A stretch of 45,863 bases of DNA from Burkholderiales bacterium Ga0077543 (GTDB lineage Bacteria > Pseudomonadota > Gammaproteobacteria > Burkholderiales > Burkholderiaceae_C): assembly GCA_001464055.1 (NCBI GenBank), contig LNET01000123.1, forward strand, positions 1 to 45,863, in the 5' to 3' direction. The notes below the pieces were generated by a model. The model saw only the letters and a list, made by a program, of their open reading frames with translations. It did not search any database and was not told where the DNA came from. The position numbers and the translations under genes are program-made. Each line of letters starts with the position of its first letter. The stretch's first letter is position 1. This document shows, piece after piece, positions 44,486-45,863 of this stretch.

Positions 44486-45472
44486 TCAGCCGCCCAGCAG
44501 GTCGTGCATGGCCTGGCGCGGCACGATGGCCCCGCGGTGCTGCACCACGCGCGCAGCCAGCCGGTTGCCGGCGCGGGCCGCGGCCAGCGGCCCCGCGCCC
44601 GCCAGCCGCGCCGCCAGATAGGCCCCGGCAAAGCTGTCGCCGGCGGCCGTGGTGTCGACGACACGGGGCACGAGTTCGGCGGGCACCTCGGCAGCCGGCT
44701 GCCCGGGCGCGCGCACCCAGGTGGGCGCGGCACCGCGCTTGACCACCACTTCGGGCGGGGGCAGGTCCAGGCACAGCTGCAACTGGCGCGCGGCCTCGGG
44801 CTCGCCCCACAGCGCCTGCTCGTCGTCCAGCGTCACCAGCGCGGTGCTCGCCAGGCCATAGGCGCGGGCATAGGCGGCGCGGGCCACGGCCAGGTCGGGC
44901 CACAGGCGCGGGCGGTAGTTGTTGTCGAACACCACCTGCGCACCGCGTGCGCGCAGCCGCTGCATCAGCGCGAACAGCCGCTCGCGCCCGGCCGGCGGCA
45001 GGATGGCCAGGCTGATGCCGCTGCAGTACAGCATGTCCAGCGTGGCCGACTGCGCTTCCAGCGGCGTGGGCGTGGCCTCGGCGCCGGTCTCGCAGCCGGC
45101 TTCGAAGTAGCTGCGTGCGGCGGCGCTGTCGCGCCAGTAGCTGAAGTGGCGTTCGCCGTGGGCGTCGGTGTCGATCATGTACAGGCCCGGCATGCGCCCG
45201 GGCAGGCGCCGCACCAGGCCCAGGTCCAGGCCTTCGGCGGCCCAGCGTTCGAGCAGGCCGCTGCTCAGGCTGTCGTCGCCCAGTGCGGTGGCGTAACGCA
45301 CCTGCAGGCCGGCCGCGGCGCTGCAGCGCGCCAGGTAGACGGCGGTGTTGAAGGTGTCGCCGCCATAGCCCTGGTGCAGGGTGCCGAAGGCCTGGCCTTG
45401 AAGTTCCAGCATGCATTCGCCGAACAGCGCCACACGACGCGGGCTCAGGGGGTTCGACAGGCCTGTTTCCAT
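44486..45472 (-). CDS. kdgK: 2-keto-3-deoxygluconate kinase
   Basis: This 328-residue PfkB-family kinase has the N-terminal RVALFGECMLELQGQAFG and GGDTFNTAVYLARCS. The C-terminal ATP-site motif is DTTAAGDSFAGAYLAARL, with the catalytic Asp. It phosphorylates the KDG made by KduD to KDPG, which then enters the Entner-Doudoroff aldolase step. The gene is divergent from the kdgR-like gene. A near-perfect KdgR-type palindrome lies 17 bases before the start and would overlap the transcription start region. Confidence 0.92.
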   Translation of the reverse strand: METGLSNPLSPRRVALFGECMLELQGQAFGTLHQGYGGDTFNTAVYLARCSAAAGLQVRYATALGDDSLSSGLLERWAAEGLDLGLVRRLPGRMPGLYMIDTDAHGERHFSYWRDSAAARSYFEAGCETGAEATPTPLEAQSATLDMLYCSGISLAILPPAGRERLFALMQRLRARGAQVVFDNNYRPRLWPDLAVARAAYARAYGLASTALVTLDDEQALWGEPEAARQLQLCLDLPPPEVVVKRGAAPTWVRAPGQPAAEVPAELVPRVVDTTAAGDSFAGAYLAARLAGAGPLAAARAGNRLAARVVQHRGAIVPRQAMHDLLGG

Positions 45473-45488
45473 GGGCGGAGGTAGAAAT

Positions 45489-45503
45489 TGAAACGCCGTT
45501 TCA
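45489..45503. promoter_or_regulatory. KdgR-like operator between kdgK and kdgR
   Basis: TGAAACG-C-CGTTTCA is a perfect palindrome around a single central base, with AT-rich flanks (ATT on the right). It matches the TGAAAC...GTTTCA core of enterobacterial KdgR sites. It lies 17 bases upstream of kdgK and 54 bases upstream of kdgR, so it can serve both. A half site, TGAAACG, recurs at 45542-45548 near the regulator start. Confidence 0.8.
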
Positions 45504-45556
45504 TTGTGTCACGGTGCCGACAAGCGTCACAATAAAGTTCTTGAAACGTGAGCCCG

Positions 45557-45863
45557 ATGAATTCAAAACAGCTCGAAGACGATCTGCTCGACAGCCGCCA
45601 GCCGGAATCGGTGGCGGCGGTGCTCAAGGTGTTCGCCATCCTGCAGGCGCTGGCCGAACGCAGCGAAACCGGCATCAGCGACCTGTCGATCCGCCTGGCC
45701 ATGCCCAAGGCCACGGTCTACCGCTTCCTGAACACGATGAAGACCCTGGGCTACGTCCGCCAGGAACCCGACAGCGAACGCTATGGCTTGACGATGAAGG
45801 TGTTCGAGCTGGGCACCAAGGCGCTGCAGTACCCCGAACTGGTGGGCCTGGCGAACCCGCAGA
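45557..45863 (+). CDS. kdgR: IclR-family pectin-degradation repressor KdgR (5' part)
   Basis: The first 102 residues are present and the gene runs off the right edge. The winged helix-turn-helix is nearly that of E. coli KdgR: ESVAAVLKVFAILQALAERS, ISDLSIRLAMPKATVYRFLN and TMKTLGYVRQE. SERYGLTMKVFELGTKALQ follows. KdgR releases its operators when it binds 2-keto-3-deoxygluconate. The two palindromes at kduI/kdgF and kdgK are its probable targets. ATG 45557 is preceded by GTGAG. Confidence 0.88.
   Translation, partial: MNSKQLEDDLLDSRQPESVAAVLKVFAILQALAERSETGISDLSIRLAMPKATVYRFLNTMKTLGYVRQEPDSERYGLTMKVFELGTKALQYPELVGLANPQ

Overview
The window comes from a high-GC (roughly 70 %) Gram-negative bacterium. 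A beta-proteobacterium of the order Burkholderiales (Rubrivivax/Leptothrix/Roseateles-like) fits best. The reasons are codon and GC bias, a PEP-CTERM protein, Uma2 and VapBC modules, a membrane-bound PuuD-type urate oxidase, and a large TonB-dependent receptor. This placement is an inference from gene content; no rRNA gene is present.

Left part (1-17.8 kb): the broken 5' end of an Ala/Pro-rich protein and a VapBC-like toxin-antitoxin pair precede a nearly complete purine/ureide catabolic region. A minus-strand group holds an alpha/beta-hydrolase lipoprotein, an ABC ATPase and permease, a purine-type deaminase and ureD. A second minus-strand run holds allantoinase (puuE), a fused OHCU decarboxylase-allantoate amidohydrolase, an M20 hydrolase and an NMT1-like ABC binding protein. 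Divergent from these, on the plus strand, are 5-hydroxyisourate hydrolase, PuuD, a small tautomerase, 8-oxoguanine deaminase and an acyl-CoA ligase. Together they would take guanine-type bases and urate through allantoin to glyoxylate plus urea/ammonia.

Middle (17-27.7 kb): two methyltransferases, a Uma2 protein and a ChaN-like lipoprotein, then a LysR regulator divergent from gcl-hyi-glxR. That operon carries the glyoxylate from allantoin degradation on to glycerate, and it ends at a clear intrinsic terminator. A PEP-CTERM protein and an MFS transporter follow.

Right part (27.7-45.9 kb): a pectin/oligogalacturonide utilisation locus. A long minus-strand operon reads kduI-kduD-togMNAB-ogl-(pectin methylesterase/pectate lyase fusion)-udh. 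Divergent from it are kdgF, a TonB-dependent receptor, a rhamnogalacturonan-acetylesterase/pectate-lyase fusion and a YgjV-family membrane protein. kdgK and the start of kdgR close the window. Palindromes centred on TGAAACG-C-CGTTTCA (kdgK/kdgR) and TGAACCATTGTTTCA (kduI/kdgF) look like the KdgR operators that tie the locus together.

The most unusual items are: a family of five dispersed intergenic repeats whose hairpin stems show compensatory base changes; two different esterase-pectate lyase fusion proteins in one locus; an M20 hydrolase that lacks the metal-bridging Asp; a signal-peptide-bearing SAM methyltransferase; and an 8-bp tandem duplication that breaks a reading frame. No intergenic stretch exceeds about 300 bases. 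No tRNA, rRNA, CRISPR array or transposase was seen.
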